Assembly: GCF_030534335.1 (NCBI RefSeq)
Contig: NZ_CP130565.1
Location: forward strand, 1,199,501 to 1,263,500
DNA: 64,000 nt
Source of the DNA: Marivirga harenae
GTDB taxonomy: Bacteria; Bacteroidota; Bacteroidia; Cytophagales; Cyclobacteriaceae
Direction of reading: 5' to 3'
Of the stretch, positions 42,844 through 52,153 are shown in pieces (positions within the stretch are counted from its first letter, which is position 1; each line of letters starts with the position of its first letter). A program made the position numbers and the translations under genes. The notes beneath the pieces are model-generated. The model was not told where the DNA came from. It made no database searches and saw only the letters and a program-made list of their open reading frames with translations.

Positions 42844-44871
42844 CTACCAAACTGCTACTCTTTCCTCTTCGGCTAAATACATTTTGTCTCCTTGCTTGAT
42901 ATCAAAAGCCTCATAAAAGCCAGGGATATTCATCAAAGGGCCATTTACACGCCACATTGGAGGAGAATGCGAATTGGTTTTGATCCACAAGCGAAGATAT
43001 TCCTCTTTCATTTTTACCCTCCAAATTCGGGCTAGCGACATAAAAAATCGCTGATCTGGCGTAAAACCATCTATTCTTGCTGTGTCTTGTCCTTGCTCAG
43101 TCATTTTGAAAGCATCATAGGCAACAGCTAATCCGCTTAAGTCGGCCGTGTTTTCTCCCACAGTCATCGCTCCGTTGATATGCAATGTATCCAAAACTGT
43201 AAAAGAACTATAAAGGTCAATTACTGCTTGAGTTCTGGCATTGAACTCTTTATAATCAGCATCTGTCCACCAGTTATTAACATTCCCTTCTTTGTCAAAT
43301 TGCGCACCTTGATCATCAAAGGAGTGGGTAAGCTCATGTCCTATTACCATACCGATTCCTCCATAATTTAAGGCATCATCGGCTTCGTAGTCAAAATAAG
43401 GCGGTTGTAAAATGCCGGCCGGGAACACAATTTCATTTGCAGATGGATTATAATAAGCCGTTACTGTTGATGGTGTGGTATACCATTCCTTCCGATCTAC
43501 TGCCTGATTAAGTTTAGCTAAATTATAGTTATACTGAGCTTTAGAAGCTGAAATTATATTGGAAAAATAATTATCGTGAGTAATTTCGACACTACTATAA
43601 TCTCTCCATTCATCAGGATAGCCAATTTTCTTAGTGATGGCGAATAGTTTTTCTTTAGCCTTTACTTTTGTGCTATCGGTCATCCATTCCAATTGATCTA
43701 TTCGGTTGGCATATGCCTTTTGGGCATTATCCAATAATTCAAGCATTCGTTGCTTGGCAGATTCAGGAAAATACTTTTTCACATATAACTGTCCCAATGC
43801 TTCGCCAAGCATATTATCTACAGCGCTTGCCATTTTTTCGCCTCTTGTTTTTTGCACCGCTTGTCCAGAGATCACCTTTGTATAAGCAAATTCAGCATCA
43901 ACGAAAGCTTTACTTAGATTGTCAGCGTAATTCTGTAAAGTGCTTGATTTCATAAATAGCTTCCAATTTTCTATTGGAATGCTAACTAGCAACTCGTTCA
44001 AATTTTCATAATAGTTGGGTTGACCTACATCAACTGAATCAGTTTCTGCCCCCATGCTATTGAGCAATTTGCTCCAGCCAATATTGGGGTGCATTTCATT
44101 CAAGTCTTTTACAGAAAATTTATTGTAGTTTGCTTTCACATCCCTTAACTCTACTCTGGTTCTGTGCGATTCGGCTATTTGCTTTTCAATGTCGTAAACC
44201 TTTTCGGACATCTTCTCAGCTGCTTTTGTATCTGTTCCACTTAATTCAAAAAGTGTAGCTAAATACTCTTTATATGCTTTTTGTATTCCATCAGTGGAGC
44301 TATTCTTATCAAAATAATAATCTCTGTTGGGTAACCCCAGACCTGTTTGATACGCATGGGCAATATTGATTTTACTATTTTTATCGTCTGGTCCAACATA
44401 AAAGCCAATAATTGAATTATTTTGCTGCTTAGCTTGCAACGCCACGTAGGTCATCAAAGAAGAGACATTCGTTATGGTTTGTATTTCAGCAAGTATTGGC
44501 TTAATAGGCTGAAAGCCTTCTCTATTGATTTTGGCGGTATCCATTCCTGAAGCATAGAAATCTCCAACCATTTGTTCGATGCTTCCTTTAGCGTTATCCA
44601 ATTGTGATACGCTATCCAATAAGTTCTGGAGGCGTAATCTTTGTGGGTAATTCATAAAACGATAGGCCCCTACTCCGGCTTGCGTTTCAGGAATAGAAAC
44701 AGAATCATACCAGATTCCATTTACATATTGAAAAAAGTTATCGCCTGGATTGCGACTACTGTCAATTCCTTCAATGGCTACATATTTTACTTTGGGTGTG
44801 GTTTCCGGTTTTTGATCTGTGCATGCTACGATGCCTAGTACTGCAATGATTAGAGAAAAAAATGATTTCAT
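42844..44871 (-). CDS. M13-family (neprilysin/PepO-type) metallopeptidase, lipoprotein
   Basis: About 675 residues from ATG 44871 (MKSFFSLIIAVLGIVACTDQ), which gives a clean lipoprotein signal; the longer frame to 44925 adds 18 residues. The M13 domain follows, beginning IDSSRNPGDNFFQYVNGIW. The zinc site is HELTH in GMVIGHELTHSFDDQG near residue 510 and the third ligand is in ENTADLSGL, and the conserved NAYYNPSANEIVFPAGILQPP precedes it. The enzyme cleaves short peptides in the periplasm or at the outer membrane. It is complete, with no lesion. Confidence 0.93.
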   Translation of the reverse strand: MKSFFSLIIAVLGIVACTDQKPETTPKVKYVAIEGIDSSRNPGDNFFQYVNGIWYDSVSIPETQAGVGAYRFMNYPQRLRLQNLLDSVSQLDNAKGSIEQMVGDFYASGMDTAKINREGFQPIKPILAEIQTITNVSSLMTYVALQAKQQNNSIIGFYVGPDDKNSKINIAHAYQTGLGLPNRDYYFDKNSSTDGIQKAYKEYLATLFELSGTDTKAAEKMSEKVYDIEKQIAESHRTRVELRDVKANYNKFSVKDLNEMHPNIGWSKLLNSMGAETDSVDVGQPNYYENLNELLVSIPIENWKLFMKSSTLQNYADNLSKAFVDAEFAYTKVISGQAVQKTRGEKMASAVDNMLGEALGQLYVKKYFPESAKQRMLELLDNAQKAYANRIDQLEWMTDSTKVKAKEKLFAITKKIGYPDEWRDYSSVEITHDNYFSNIISASKAQYNYNLAKLNQAVDRKEWYTTPSTVTAYYNPSANEIVFPAGILQPPYFDYEADDALNYGGIGMVIGHELTHSFDDQGAQFDKEGNVNNWWTDADYKEFNARTQAVIDLYSSFTVLDTLHINGAMTVGENTADLSGLAVAYDAFKMTEQGQDTARIDGFTPDQRFFMSLARIWRVKMKEEYLRLWIKTNSHSPPMWRVNGPLMNIPGFYEAFDIKQGDKMYLAEEERVAVW

Positions 44872-44996
44872 GTTTACCGTTTGAATTAAGCTGTAAAAGC
44901 AAACAAGATAGTAATTTTTCATCATATTGTTGAAATAAGCGATTTCAACAAAACTTAAGAGTAATTTACGGAAGTCTTTATTACTTAATGTCCTTT

Positions 44997-45584
44997 TTAC
45001 TGAATAGCAAAAGTCAGCCCTAATTCAAGAACAATTCCTCCTGGTGAAAGGAGTCGTAATACTTGCTGGTCAAATGGGGATAAGGTTGATCCATCTTTAA
45101 CTACCCAAGGTTGATCCTTAAAAGCTGCTGCGTAGCCGAGACTTATATTTAGTGTGTTGTACTTTCCAAACCACCAATTGTAGCCCGCCTTCAAATTAAA
45201 AGTGGTAGTACTTTCAAAGCGCATATTAACCTCTTGAGTCGTTCCATTCCCAGAATCGAAAGTCAGGTCTATATCATCTATACCCGATGACCTTGACAAA
45301 TTAATTCCATAAGTAAACCCATGCCGGTAGGACTGATCATAACGCAGCCCAATTGAGGTCCTGAAACCCCAACTGCTTAACCCTAGGCCACCTTGCACAA
45401 AAAGGGTTTTATCAATTATATAATTGGCCGTAACTCCTGCAAGACCTGTATAAGAATTAATGCCACTCCCGAGCCCTATATAAAAGCTCGGACGATCATC
45501 TGGTTCATAGTAAGTTCCATCTTCCTGAGCTTTCAGCTCAAAAGAACAAATTATTATGATCAAAATAAGAAAGACTCGTTTCAT
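44997..45584 (-). CDS. Outer-membrane beta-barrel-like protein
   Basis: 195 residues with a signal peptide (MKRVFLILIIIICSFELKAQ). The mature part has strongly alternating strands: PSFYIGLGSGINSYTGLAGV, FVQGGLGLSSWGFRTSIGLRYD, FTYGINLSRSSGI, FNLKAGYNWWFGKYNTLNISLG and a final VLELGLTFAIQ. That is a small 8- to 10-strand outer-membrane barrel. Function is not readable. It starts 113 bases after the M13 gene start on the same strand but is its upstream neighbour, so they may be co-transcribed. Confidence 0.75.
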   Translation of the reverse strand: MKRVFLILIIIICSFELKAQEDGTYYEPDDRPSFYIGLGSGINSYTGLAGVTANYIIDKTLFVQGGLGLSSWGFRTSIGLRYDQSYRHGFTYGINLSRSSGIDDIDLTFDSGNGTTQEVNMRFESTTTFNLKAGYNWWFGKYNTLNISLGYAAAFKDQPWVVKDGSTLSPFDQQVLRLLSPGGIVLELGLTFAIQ

Positions 45585-45886
45585 GAATTTAATTTAATGG
45601 CCCAATCCCTTTTATGGCGGAAACAGAAGTACAAAAGTATTGAAAAAACATGTATAACCTACTAAGTAAATGATTTTGATTATTGCTTTTTTTGGAAGTT
45701 TAAGAAACACTTGACAACTTCAAACCACAAATATTTCGCCATCCTGTATTAGTACAATATTGTATCAAATATCCCCAGTAAATTTATCCACCTGCTCTCT
45801 GTTTACCAGGGCATTGATAATCAACCTATGGGTAGCACAACATCAATCCATTTTTTCTAGCTGGAGAAGCCTTCCCGTCATTTTCC
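45585..45886. other. Gap between beta-barrel and PLP-enzyme genes
   Basis: 302 bases with no gene. TACAATATTGTA at 45753-45764 is a perfect 12-bp palindrome and could be an operator for the beta-barrel gene. A short open frame of about 24 codons near 45780-45840 on the minus strand is not convincing. Confidence 0.4.
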
Positions 45887-47734
45887 TTATCCAATACTGT
45901 TAACAAAATTAACAAAAACCTCCTTATGCTTTTTCAAATCTAGGTCAGGCGAAACCGATACTCGCGCTATATAATCCTTATCTTCTTCTTTGGTCGTTCC
46001 TTGTGTGGAAGTAGCTGGAATAGTCCAATAACAGCCTTTCAATTGACCATAACTCACACAGTACTTGCTTTCCTCCGGAATCTCCGTGATCATCATGTTA
46101 ATCAGCTTTAAATTTAAAGCTCTCTTATAATTTTCTCTTTCTTCTGGAGTATTTCCTTTAGTAGGAAGATCTAATGAAAAAACGGAAGGGGTAAAATCTG
46201 CTTGCGCTAATTCCTCGGACACAAAATTGATCTTAGCAGTGGGTAAAGTTTCCCTAATAAAGCTTACAAATTCACGGGTGTTTTTATAAGCATCTGCAAT
46301 TCTTTCATTCATAGATGGCAATTGCTCAGCTAATATTGCCGTTTGTAGAGGTGTCGCTTCATTGTCACAAAGAATTAGATGCTTTTCAATTTTATCCATT
46401 AGTGAGGCCGCTTTTCTGTTAGCTGAAACATATCCTGCAGTACATTTACCGCCACTTGGGAATTTCGATCCACTTACATAAGAAATCGTCTGAACTTCTG
46501 ATAGAATTCCCTCTTCACTCAAAAATTGAATATTAGGGCAAAAGGTCTGGTCTAAAATAAATACAGGATCAATGGCTTTTTCTCCATTTGCTGTTTTTCT
46601 CTCTTTGCTTAAAGCTTTTCTCAAAGCTTCCATTACAGGAACTTCCACTCTAGGATTTGTTGGAATCTCTGCAATAATATAGGGTACAGCATTGTCCTTA
46701 GCTACGGCTTCCAAAACTTGTTCCGTACTATTCACCATATCACTATCGCCATCAACCGCTAAGTCCAAAATTTCCACATTTTCCAAACAAGCCGCAACTC
46801 TTCTTGCCTGATCATTTGTGCCGCCATAGCAGTTAGGGGGTACAATAATTTTGATAGCCTTTCCTTCATGCTTTTCCATTGCATCTTCAATAAGACCCAT
46901 CATGATGGCATATTGAACCGATAAACCACATGACCCCAACAGGGCTGTGGTATCCGTGGCTGTTATTTCCTTTATGGTTTTAAGAACCTTTGCTTTGTCA
47001 GCATCAAATTTTGAATTTGGATCGCCAGTAGCAGAAATTCCAGTCAGTTTTTGTAATAAAGTGTAGCAGTCTGGAGGCGTCATAGCAATAGTTTCCCTTC
47101 TTCTCACGTGCTGAATAGCAGAAATATAGCTTTCGTTTTCTTTACCATTTACAAGTAAAACACTTCCAAGATTAGCTTGAGTACTAACGAAAAAATCAAT
47201 ATTCTGCTGAAGCGAGATTTTATTTAAGTCATCCTCTTGAGAAACGAAAATAGTACTGCCGTCAAAAGCAGGTACTTCTTCAATGCTACTAACCTTATTC
47301 AGTTCAAAACTATATCCGTAAACAAGCTTGATAATTTCCTCATCAAAAGCTTCCGGTAATTCTTCAGTATAAACAACCTGGGTGTTTTTCTTGTCAAATA
47401 GATTCTTCCTTAGCACTGCCAAAACTGGGATCGTTTTGGAAGAAAAGGCGATGACGCTATCAGGATTCAACCGATTTTGTTTGGCAATCGTCCACTCCAA
47501 GACAGTCGATAAAGGATGACCTAACCGAATATAATCATAGGCAGTTGGCAATTCGCTAAGAGCTGTTTTCTCGGCTATTTTAGCTTCAAACAAACTTTCA
47601 AATTTTTCCAAAAATTCTGTTTTGGCCAATTCTTCTTTATAAATATCCAAGCGGTGAGTTGTAAGATTCAACCAATCAGTAGGTGCATTTTCGACCACCT
47701 TTTTTGTATAATTGAGTGTTTTATTGTCTTCCAT
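45887..47734 (-). CDS. PLP-dependent Cys/Met-metabolism-type transferase or lyase with long N-terminal extension
   Basis: 615 residues. The C-terminal 400 residues follow the Cys/Met metabolism PLP fold: TALLGSCGLSVQYAIMMGL for the cofactor loop, LDQTFCPNIQFLSE, and the PLP lysine in SYVSGSKFPSGGKC. Residues 1-200 are an extension of alternating strands and helices (PTAYDYIRLGHPLSTVLEW...) without a known domain. The enzyme probably acts on a sulfur-containing or gamma-substituted amino acid, but the usual substrate-specificity residues cannot be judged by eye. The GSK context (SGSKFPSGG) is as in cystathionine gamma-synthases. Regulation not apparent. Confidence 0.72.
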   Translation of the reverse strand: MEDNKTLNYTKKVVENAPTDWLNLTTHRLDIYKEELAKTEFLEKFESLFEAKIAEKTALSELPTAYDYIRLGHPLSTVLEWTIAKQNRLNPDSVIAFSSKTIPVLAVLRKNLFDKKNTQVVYTEELPEAFDEEIIKLVYGYSFELNKVSSIEEVPAFDGSTIFVSQEDDLNKISLQQNIDFFVSTQANLGSVLLVNGKENESYISAIQHVRRRETIAMTPPDCYTLLQKLTGISATGDPNSKFDADKAKVLKTIKEITATDTTALLGSCGLSVQYAIMMGLIEDAMEKHEGKAIKIIVPPNCYGGTNDQARRVAACLENVEILDLAVDGDSDMVNSTEQVLEAVAKDNAVPYIIAEIPTNPRVEVPVMEALRKALSKERKTANGEKAIDPVFILDQTFCPNIQFLSEEGILSEVQTISYVSGSKFPSGGKCTAGYVSANRKAASLMDKIEKHLILCDNEATPLQTAILAEQLPSMNERIADAYKNTREFVSFIRETLPTAKINFVSEELAQADFTPSVFSLDLPTKGNTPEERENYKRALNLKLINMMITEIPEESKYCVSYGQLKGCYWTIPATSTQGTTKEEDKDYIARVSVSPDLDLKKHKEVFVNFVNSIG

Positions 47735-47844
47735 AATAGGTTAATACGATAGATGTAAAAGTGTTTGTGCAAAGCTAATTAAATTTTAAATCTGGCCTTA
47801 ATGATTTTACTTCAATATGAATAGTATCAATTTTTAAACAAAAA

Positions 47845-47868
47845 AAGCACGCAAATCAATGCGTGCTT
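47845..47868 (-). terminator. Strong intrinsic terminator for the ExbB-like gene
   Basis: AAGCACGC (47845-47852) and GCGTGCTT (47861-47868) form a perfect 8-bp stem with an 8-base loop. On the minus strand the stem is followed by a T7 run, the classical form. It lies 56 bp past the ExbB-like stop. Confidence 0.8.
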
Positions 47869-47923
47869 AGAGTTCAAAATTGCAATAATTCATGAGACAC
47901 TTTATTGCATGATTTTAAACGGC

Positions 47924-48283
47924 TTACTTTTGGGAGAATAGAAATCCAATTTTAAAAAGCTTGGCCAGCAAAAATATAAAGAATCCATAAAGCGTAGTAT
48001 AGGAAGATACTTTTAGTCCCCCGGCCAATAAGGCTTGGGAAACTTCTCCTACTTGCTCAATTGCTTGAAAAGCACCGACCAAGCCTACTAATTGGCCCAA
48101 AATGCCGAAAACTAGAGCAAAAAGCGCTATGTCCTGCGAAATCTTCAGCCATTTTTCTGACAAGACATTGTCAGATCGATGCTTCAAAACCAGTGCTGAT
48201 GTTACAACCACAGCAACTAGAAGGCAAAATAATATGCCCATAAATAGAATTCCTCCTTCAACATGAATTTCAATAATTTTCAT
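47924..48283 (-). CDS. MotA/TolQ/ExbB-type proton-channel protein, solo
   Basis: 119 residues, short for ExbB (about 230). A first TM helix (GGILFMGILFCLLVAVVVTSALVL) follows a short N-terminus; the other two TMs contain FALVFGILGQLVGLVGAFQAI and LKVSSYTTLYGFFIFLLAKL, matching the MotA_ExbB signature of small residues and the conserved Thr. The cytoplasmic loop with HRSDNVLSEKWLK is very short. No ExbD or TonB neighbour exists, so the partner must be encoded elsewhere or it has a different role. It has its own strong terminator and is divergent from the LytS gene. Confidence 0.72.
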   Translation of the reverse strand: MKIIEIHVEGGILFMGILFCLLVAVVVTSALVLKHRSDNVLSEKWLKISQDIALFALVFGILGQLVGLVGAFQAIEQVGEVSQALLAGGLKVSSYTTLYGFFIFLLAKLFKIGFLFSQK

Positions 48284-48358
48284 AATTTTTGTTTTTAAGT
48301 GATATGCAATCCTATCAACATTTTTGCACTTTATTATTTATAGTCGATGGTTGTCGGG

Positions 48359-48391
48359 TTTGTAAAGATAGAAAACACAATTTTAGATTTA
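48359..48391 (+). promoter_or_regulatory. Candidate Bacteroidota promoter for the LytS/LytTR operon
   Basis: TTTG at 48359-48362, then 21 bases, then TAGATTTA at 48384-48391, which fits TAnnTTTG in seven of eight positions. About 93 bp before the ATG of the kinase. Confidence 0.35.
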
Positions 48392-48483
48392 GAAGGTGAA
48401 TTTTGTGTTCTGCCTACCTAAAGAAGTTATCGGTCGATAAAAAATGCATCTTAACTGAAGTTGTTTAATTTTACTTTTTCCAG

Positions 48484-49488
48484 ATGCAGCACTACCTATA
48501 TCATATCGCTTTTTGGCTACTTTCATTTTTGCTTTGTGCATTTTTGATTAGTTATGACAACAATTGGAATGAAGCACTGCTTTTAAGTTTGATTTATTTG
48601 CCCGTAACCATTGCTTGCGCTTACCTGATATCCAATTACTTGATTCCTAAGTATCTGTTGAAGGATAAAAAATTGAGATTTGTTCTTTATGTAGTTTACC
48701 TCATTATTTCAGCGATATTTTTGATACTACTCATTAATACGGTGGTTTTTATTGTGATTGCAGATTATCAATTTGAATTAATGCCTCCCGGCACTCGTGA
48801 TATAGCCATCCTAAATACCGTATTATTCTTGATTGTATTTCTTTTCGTAGCCATCACCAGCATAGATAAATGGAGAACCACGGAAAATGAAAAAAATGAG
48901 GCCATAAAAAATATGGCACAGGCAGAACTGCGCTTTCTGAAAAGCCAGCTCAATCCACATTTTTTATTTAATACAATGAATAATCTTTACGCTTTATCAC
49001 TTAAGAAATCAGATAAAGCACCTGAATTAATTTTGCGATTGAGTGCTTTGTTAGAGTATATTCTAGAGAATAGCAAAAAAGACTTGATCCTATTATCTGA
49101 TGAAATAAGCACTTTAGAAGACTATATTCATGTGGAAAGTTTCCGCTTTGGGGATCGTTTGGAAATTGAAAAAAATTTGGGAGCTCCAGAGGATGCTTTT
49201 ATTAAAATTCCGCCCTTGATTCTGATTACCTTAATGGAGAATTGCTTTAAACATGGAGGGAAAAATAATACCGGAAAATTGAAAATCAAGTATTCGATCA
49301 AAAGCAAAGACCGTAATCTGCTTCTATCATTTTCCAATAACTTTTTACACAACGAAAGTAATCCAAAAGCAATAGGCCTAAAAAATATTGAAAGTCAACT
49401 TTCTTATATTTACAAAGAAGAATACAAAATGGAGAAGTCCATTAGTGAGGGCAATTTTAAAATCGAAATCCAAATCCCTGTTAAATGA
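48484..49488 (+). CDS. LytS/YehU-type sensor histidine kinase
   Basis: 334 residues. Four TM helices (about 10-140) form the sensor (AFWLLSFLLCAFLISY, LLLSLIYLPVTIACAYLIS, FVLYVVYLIISAIFLILLINTVVF, LNTVLFLIVFLFVAITS). The cytoplasmic part is a His_kinase (PF06580-type) domain, with His in LKSQLNPHFLFNTMNNLYAL, followed by an ATPase domain whose N box is ITLMENCFKHG. No periplasmic domain is present. The stop overlaps the start of the LytTR regulator by 4 bp (ATGA), so the two form a translationally coupled two-component system, a common autolysis or surface regulator class in Bacteroidota. Confidence 0.93.
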   Translation: MQHYLYHIAFWLLSFLLCAFLISYDNNWNEALLLSLIYLPVTIACAYLISNYLIPKYLLKDKKLRFVLYVVYLIISAIFLILLINTVVFIVIADYQFELMPPGTRDIAILNTVLFLIVFLFVAITSIDKWRTTENEKNEAIKNMAQAELRFLKSQLNPHFLFNTMNNLYALSLKKSDKAPELILRLSALLEYILENSKKDLILLSDEISTLEDYIHVESFRFGDRLEIEKNLGAPEDAFIKIPPLILITLMENCFKHGGKNNTGKLKIKYSIKSKDRNLLLSFSNNFLHNESNPKAIGLKNIESQLSYIYKEEYKMEKSISEGNFKIEIQIPVK

Positions 49489-50162
49489 AAACTTGGAAAT
49501 GCATTATAGCCGATGACGAACCTTTGGCACGCGAACTTATCAGCGATTATGTGGCCAAAGTTCCCTTTCTGGATTTGAAAGACACTTTCACCAATGCCTG
49601 GGAGGTTCGTGATTTCTTGCAGAAAAATCCAGTTGATTTGCTATTAATTGATATCGAAATGCCCGGATTAGATGGGCTGACTTTCATTAAAAGCAATCCC
49701 ATCCAGCCAAAAGTTATTTTCATTACAGCACACCGAAAATATGCTGTTGAAGCATTTGAGGTAAAAGCACTAGATTATCTATTAAAGCCGATTTCATTTG
49801 AACGCTTTTTGAAGGCTGTCAACGGATTAGAATCTAGTAATTCAGAAGTGAATCAACAATCTCACCATATTTTCATTTCAATTGACAGGCAACAGCAGAA
49901 ATTACTGTTGGACAAAGTGCTTTTTATTGAATCAAGAGGTGACTACTTAAAGTTCGTATTGGAAAATGAAAAACCATTGATGAGCAAAATGACTTTGAAA
50001 TCACTTCAAGAACAAATCCCTGAAAGCTTTATCCAAATTCACCGATCCTTTATCATCAATCAAGATAAAATAACCGCTTTTCAAAAAGAAAAAGTCAAAG
50101 TTGGAGAAGAATGGCTGAACATCTCTAGATCTTTTAAAAATCAGGTTGATTTTGGGGATTAG
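49485..50162 (+). CDS. LytTR-family response regulator
   Basis: 225 residues. The receiver has acidic residues ADDEPLARE and the phosphoacceptor Asp in LLLIDIEMPGLDG near residue 56, with Lys in LDYLLKPISF. The LytTR DNA-binding domain follows (FISIDRQQQKLLLDKVLFIES...), with RGDYLKFVLENEKPLMSKMT and a Phe/Arg-rich end (IQIHRSFIINQDKITAF). The partner kinase directly precedes it. LytTR regulators bind two 9-bp direct repeats upstream of their targets; no such pair was seen here, so the regulon is elsewhere. The gene is intact. Confidence 0.95.
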   Translation: MKTWKCIIADDEPLARELISDYVAKVPFLDLKDTFTNAWEVRDFLQKNPVDLLLIDIEMPGLDGLTFIKSNPIQPKVIFITAHRKYAVEAFEVKALDYLLKPISFERFLKAVNGLESSNSEVNQQSHHIFISIDRQQQKLLLDKVLFIESRGDYLKFVLENEKPLMSKMTLKSLQEQIPESFIQIHRSFIINQDKITAFQKEKVKVGEEWLNISRSFKNQVDFGD

Positions 50163-50309
50163 ACAGTGGAACGGACAATTTGCTACTGTCTCTACCACTG
50201 CTAGTTTTTTTATATTTACAATATTATAAATGTCATGAAGCCATATCGATTCATTGTACCATATTTGTGATCGCATAACTAATGCTTAGTCCTCATCTAG
50301 TGAGTTTTT

Positions 50310-51761
50310 TTATTTTTTTGAGTTCACATTTTTGATCAACTGCTTCATGTGCTGAATTGAGTAAGCTAAAACATCAACATCTTCATCAACATATACATCT
50401 GGTGCAATGCCATATGGATCTATTGGGTTTTCATTCACGTCCTTTGCTCGAAAGGAAGAAGGGTACGTCAGTGTAAAACAACCAATATCCGTTGAAAGGC
50501 CATTGAATCCATCGACTACTCCTGCAGTATTTTGACCATAAACCACTACTTTATCACTTTGATTCGCTCTGTAAACAAAGGTTTCTCCTGAACTGCCAGC
50601 TTCTGTACTCAAGAGTATAACCTTCATAGGGCTTGTATAAATGGTGTCAGGCTCATATTCATAGAAATAATTAGGGTCTTCAAAAAATGCAGTGCCTTTA
50701 AGCGACATCACATAATCGTAGAGCTCCCGCTCTTCTGCTGTGTACTCATCGATCGATTTGCCTTTCAAGTCGCTTGATTCAAAGAATTTTTTAATATTCC
50801 CATCACTCATCCATAAGCCTGTATTAGGAATTTGAATAGGACCGCTCAAAATGTACGGTAGCAGGGGGTAGTATGTAACATCATTTCCTCCTCCATTTTC
50901 TCGAATATCCACAATGATAAATTCTGAAGCTAAAAGTTTTTCATGATTAGCTTTCATTATACTGTCGACATGGAGTTCATCTACAGAATAGAAATCAGGA
51001 AATCTCAAATAAGGAATGCCATCAATTTCCGTAAAGTGAAATTGACCAAATTTTTCAACAATTTCAGATTCGGAAACTTCGCTACTGGTTTTCGGCCATA
51101 TTTTAGTCCATTCATTGAGGTTTTCGAAGCTCAGTTTACTTTCACTAAGTTGATAAGCTTTGACGGTTTTGGGGGTATGATCACCCATCATGAAAGTAGA
51201 CTTGTAATTGCTTCCGAAATCGCTGGTAAGTTCGAATTTTACATCGCCTTGATTCCAATCTTCATTACTGCTATTAATTACAAGCCCAACAAAATCTCTG
51301 GTCTGATTTTTATTTTTGGGATTGGGAATAATAGCTACTTCGTATCCTTTATACTGCCATATTCCCAAAAGCGGATTTTGCTTATATTCATTGCGTTTAT
51401 AACTGCTTTTGAATTCCTTCTCTGAAATCGGGATTTTTTCGATATCGAGATCTATTGATGTGGAAATCTTCAGGTAAGTATGCCCATCTCTAAAAAAATC
51501 AAGCCATTGTACTAAGATGGTTTTACAGTCTTGCAAATTATCCGTTTGCATTGCTTTTGTGCGCATAATATCGGTATGTGCCGTGTATAAGTCGCGATTT
51601 TCATCGGTGACTTTATAAATAAAAAGAGAATAATCTTTCTCATAGACGTCCACCGTCTTTTCGAAAGAATCTTCACAATTACAATCTTGAGCCTGTAAAG
51701 TCAGATAAGGTAACATTATTAGACATAATAAGCTGAGGGTGATTTTAAGAAATAGGTTCAT
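50310..51761 (-). CDS. S41-family (C-terminal-processing-type) serine peptidase, secreted
   Basis: 483 residues with a signal peptide (MNLFLKITLSLLCLIMLPYLTLQAQ). The peptidase core is at about 270-460: FIIVDIRENGGGNDVTYYPLL, then the catalytic Ser in LLSTEAGSSGETFVYRANQS (the Ser in SSGET), then the VVVYGQNTAGVVDGFNGL oxyanion region. The usual Lys is not obvious, and no PDZ domain is visible before it, so it belongs to the tricorn-core/retinol-binding-like or CtpA-like group without PDZ. It acts in the periplasm on unknown proteins. Gene intact with no close neighbour. Confidence 0.85.
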   Translation of the reverse strand: MNLFLKITLSLLCLIMLPYLTLQAQDCNCEDSFEKTVDVYEKDYSLFIYKVTDENRDLYTAHTDIMRTKAMQTDNLQDCKTILVQWLDFFRDGHTYLKISTSIDLDIEKIPISEKEFKSSYKRNEYKQNPLLGIWQYKGYEVAIIPNPKNKNQTRDFVGLVINSSNEDWNQGDVKFELTSDFGSNYKSTFMMGDHTPKTVKAYQLSESKLSFENLNEWTKIWPKTSSEVSESEIVEKFGQFHFTEIDGIPYLRFPDFYSVDELHVDSIMKANHEKLLASEFIIVDIRENGGGNDVTYYPLLPYILSGPIQIPNTGLWMSDGNIKKFFESSDLKGKSIDEYTAEERELYDYVMSLKGTAFFEDPNYFYEYEPDTIYTSPMKVILLSTEAGSSGETFVYRANQSDKVVVYGQNTAGVVDGFNGLSTDIGCFTLTYPSSFRAKDVNENPIDPYGIAPDVYVDEDVDVLAYSIQHMKQLIKNVNSKK

Positions 51762-52153
51762 TGTAAGGTTTAATATGTTGAATAATTATTGGTTTACTTA
51801 TTAGTGATAAACACTTCCATTCGATTTAAATGATATTAAACAAAAAGGAACGTTTTTTTAGCTACCAAAATCTACCCAGGTTTTGGTGACTGTTGAATTA
51901 ACTTTTCAATATATATATAAATAGTTTATAAATTATTGCTAACTAGGCAATATTTCAAATTAGGGAAAGACGGAACTATTAGGTTATGGGTAATCTATTT
52001 AAACCTTCTGCTGCTTAGTGAATATTGAACGTCTATTTTCTATTATTCTTCAATTTTGTTAAAATTCCATAAAAAATAGGAAAAGGAAAGATGTTGTCAA
52101 TAGTCAAATGGGTAACAATTAACATAGTGCTCATCCCTTTATGGGCTAGACGC
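51762..52153. other. Gap upstream of the S41 gene and downstream of formate-THF ligase
   Basis: 392 bases, no gene. ACCAAAA and TTTTGGT near 51861 and 51887 could form a hairpin. The CAGGTTTTGG...TGTTGAATT part matches 30214-30236 with few changes. The rest is AT-rich with runs of TA. Confidence 0.4.

Noticed and set aside
45780-45850. Short minus-strand frame reading INALVNREQVDKFTGDI before a stop
   Set aside because: Only about 24 codons with no start and no matching upstream part; cannot be told from chance.
50943-51425. 160-codon plus-strand frame within the S41 peptidase gene
   Set aside because: Antisense shadow; the peptidase signature on the other strand is decisive.
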